Part shown: positions 5,879 to 6,644 of the stretch, piece after piece
Layout: each line of letters starts with the position of its first letter
Numbering within the stretch: position 1 is the stretch's first letter
Assembly: GCA_023392575.1 (NCBI GenBank)
Contig: JAEVYV010000031.1
Location: 1 to 6,644 of the forward strand
Origin: Bacteroidota bacterium
Lineage (GTDB): Bacteria > Bacteroidota > Bacteroidia > Chitinophagales > Chitinophagaceae
Reading direction: 5' to 3'
Length of the DNA stretch: 6,644 nucleotides
Notes under the pieces: model-generated
The model's input: the letters and a program-made list of their open reading frames with translations, nothing else
Told to the model about the DNA's origin: nothing
Databases searched by the model: none
Position numbers and translations under genes: made by a program

Positions 5879-5992
5879 AGTTGCTTTATCATTTATGGTT
5901 TGCGGTTGTTGACTGCCAGGCAATCGTGCCGGTGGTGATGGGCTGCAACACAAAACAACGTCCTTTCCAACCATTGCCCCGTAACCGCCTGC

Positions 5993-6346
5993 CTATTTTT
6001 CCAATTTATTTTCCTGCATTTGCTGCTGCTGGAACTTGGTATAAAACTGCTGCGCAAAACTTTTCATATCGTTTACCAGCTCCGCATTTCTTGTGGCACG
6101 ATGAAAAGTATCGGCCATCGTCATCAGGGTTTGGTAGTAAAAATCAGCCATTTCATCCACCATCATCTTTTGGGTCCACAGATCAATACGCAGGGCTGTT
6201 TTTTCCGCGCCGTCCCAAAGAGAGAGCATAAAGGCCTTGGCCTGCTGCGGTTTCTCAATGGTACTTTCCGTGGCCTTCCATTCAATATTGCTCGGAATAC
6301 GGCCTTCATCCAATTCCACGTCAATTACGATACTTGATTTTGCCAT
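5993..6346 (-). CDS. gldC: Gliding motility protein GldC
   Basis: A small soluble protein of 117 residues with no signal peptide. It carries the hallmark GldC core: IVIDVELDEGRIPSNIEW (6-23), AKAFMLSLWDG (36-46), LRIDLWTQKMMVDEMADFYY (52-71) and TLMTMADTFHRAT (73-85). The C-terminus (about 96-117) is Gln/Lys rich and probably helical. GldC was described in Flavobacterium johnsoniae, where it is needed for full gliding and lies beside gldB; it also occurs in non-gliding Bacteroidota, so its presence does not prove motility. Its molecular role is unclear. Here gldB is not adjacent on the downstream side, where a YqeY gene stands instead, and the gene upstream is a glycosyltransferase. The start at 6346 gives MAKSSIVIDV, fitting the family; the stop is TAG. 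A candidate promoter lies in the 69-base gap upstream. Confidence 0.92.
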   Translation of the reverse strand: MAKSSIVIDVELDEGRIPSNIEWKATESTIEKPQQAKAFMLSLWDGAEKTALRIDLWTQKMMVDEMADFYYQTLMTMADTFHRATRNAELVNDMKSFAQQFYTKFQQQQMQENKLEK

Positions 6347-6364
6347 TTCTTAAAATTGAAGGGA

Positions 6365-6395
6365 CGAAGGTAACTCAATGTGCAAAAGTGGCAAG
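6365..6395 (-). promoter_or_regulatory. Candidate promoter of gldC, two alternative -7 boxes
   Basis: In the 69-base gap before gldC two near-matches to TAnnTTTG occur on the minus strand. TACCTTCG (6365-6372) has one mismatch and a CTTG (6392-6395) exactly 19 bases upstream as a fair -33, but leaves a leader of only about 12 bases. CACTTTTG (6383-6390) also has one mismatch, closely resembles the uppS box (TACTTTTGCA against CACTTTTGCA) and would leave a leader of about 30 bases, but lacks a clear -33. Confidence 0.35.
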
Positions 6396-6415
6396 GCGCA
6401 ATGCGAAAATGCCCC

Positions 6416-6644
6416 TCAGCTTTGAGGCACAGCAGCCAGAATGGTTTTCCAAAACAGCTCAGCGGTGCGCTGCCAGGTGTATTTTTCGGCCACTTTGTTT
6501 CCCCGGGCAATCAAACGGCTTCTTAAATCCTCGTCCTTGTAAATAAGCATGAGCTTATCGGCCATATCCTCATAATCTGCCGGGTTAAAAAACAAGGCGG
6601 CGTCTTCGGAAATTTCCTGCATGGAAGTTTGCACAGAAGTGAGC
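6416..6644 (-). CDS. Glycosyltransferase, GT4/family-1-like, C-terminal fragment (runs in from the window edge)
   Basis: The last 76 codons are present; the frame is still open at base 6644, so the real start lies outside the window, and the GTG at 6634 and the ATG at 6622 are internal. The visible part begins LTSVQTSMQEISEDAALFFNP. This matches the C-terminal end of GT-B glycosyltransferases of the GT4 (glycosyl transferases group 1) kind, where S-x-x-E-I-x-x-D-A-A is the end of the nucleotide-sugar binding motif and its Glu contacts the sugar nucleotide. Then come the usual helices, DYEDMADKLMLIYKDEDLRSRL and KVAEKYTWQRTAELFWKTI, with the common YTW signature. Such enzymes build lipopolysaccharide, capsule or other glycans from activated sugars in the cytoplasm; donor and acceptor cannot be read from this end. 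The stop is TGA, 69 bases before gldC, with no convincing terminator between. Confidence 0.85.
   Translation of the reverse strand, partial: LTSVQTSMQEISEDAALFFNPADYEDMADKLMLIYKDEDLRSRLIARGNKVAEKYTWQRTAELFWKTILAAVPQS

Noticed and set aside
5879..5974. N-terminal extension of the YqeY protein from an upstream ATG
   Set aside because: The added residues are Cys/Pro/Ser rich and unlike YqeY proteins, whose conserved start matches the ATG at 5878.
5881..6231. Plus-strand frame of 116 codons opposite gldC
   Set aside because: It is antisense to a well-supported gene and its product is rich in Pro, Phe and His without any domain signature.
1..6644. Mobile element, CRISPR array, toxin-antitoxin or phage-defence system
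   Set aside because: No transposase, integrase, long repeats, spaced repeats or defence-type domains appear; all genes belong to housekeeping families in a common order.

Overview
The window looks like a chromosomal housekeeping segment from a member of the Bacteroidota, most plausibly Chitinophagaceae or a close relative. The evidence is a recognisable GldC protein, a DUF6089-type outer-membrane protein, a CBS/ACT protein next to NAD kinase, and the order nadK - DUF6089 - uppS - bamA, which is familiar from Bacteroidota genomes. Signal peptides end in the A/S-Q pattern common in this phylum, and a Bacteroidota-style -7 box (TAnnTTTG) lies in front of uppS. The genus assignment is inference; there is no rRNA or other taxonomic marker here.

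All ten supported genes are on the minus strand, so in the direction of transcription the window runs from 6644 to 1. It enters inside the C-terminal end of a family-4-type glycosyltransferase (6416-6644, partial). Next come gldC (5993-6346), a stand-alone YqeY/GatB-tail protein (5426-5878) and a CvpA-family membrane protein (4837-5418), the last two only 7 bases apart. They are followed by an alpha/beta hydrolase (4019-4795), a two-CBS-plus-ACT-like protein (3330-3986), NAD kinase with a TTG start (2330-3208), a DUF6089 beta-barrel protein (1300-2142), isoprenyl transferase uppS (398-1150) and the first 58 codons of bamA (1-176, partial).

The genes fall into two loose themes. The 3' half (DUF6089, uppS, bamA) concerns the cell envelope: a lipid carrier for peptidoglycan and glycan synthesis, the outer-membrane protein insertase and a probable outer-membrane barrel. 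The middle (hydrolase, CBS, nadK) combines NADP supply with a putative adenine-nucleotide-sensing protein. The upstream part (gldC, YqeY, CvpA) is a set of small conserved genes of poorly defined function.

The clearest regulatory boundary lies between DUF6089 and uppS. A hairpin followed by a T-rich tract (1228-1257) should end the DUF6089 transcript, and a perfect -7 box (1201-1208) should start uppS. Other promoter calls are weaker. No gap exceeds 300 bases. The longest are 177-397 (before bamA) and 2143-2329 (between nadK and DUF6089). The latter holds a doubtful 38-codon plus-strand ORF, the only plus-strand candidate here that does not overlap a real gene. I found no mobile element, CRISPR array, tRNA or rRNA, and no convincing new biological system.
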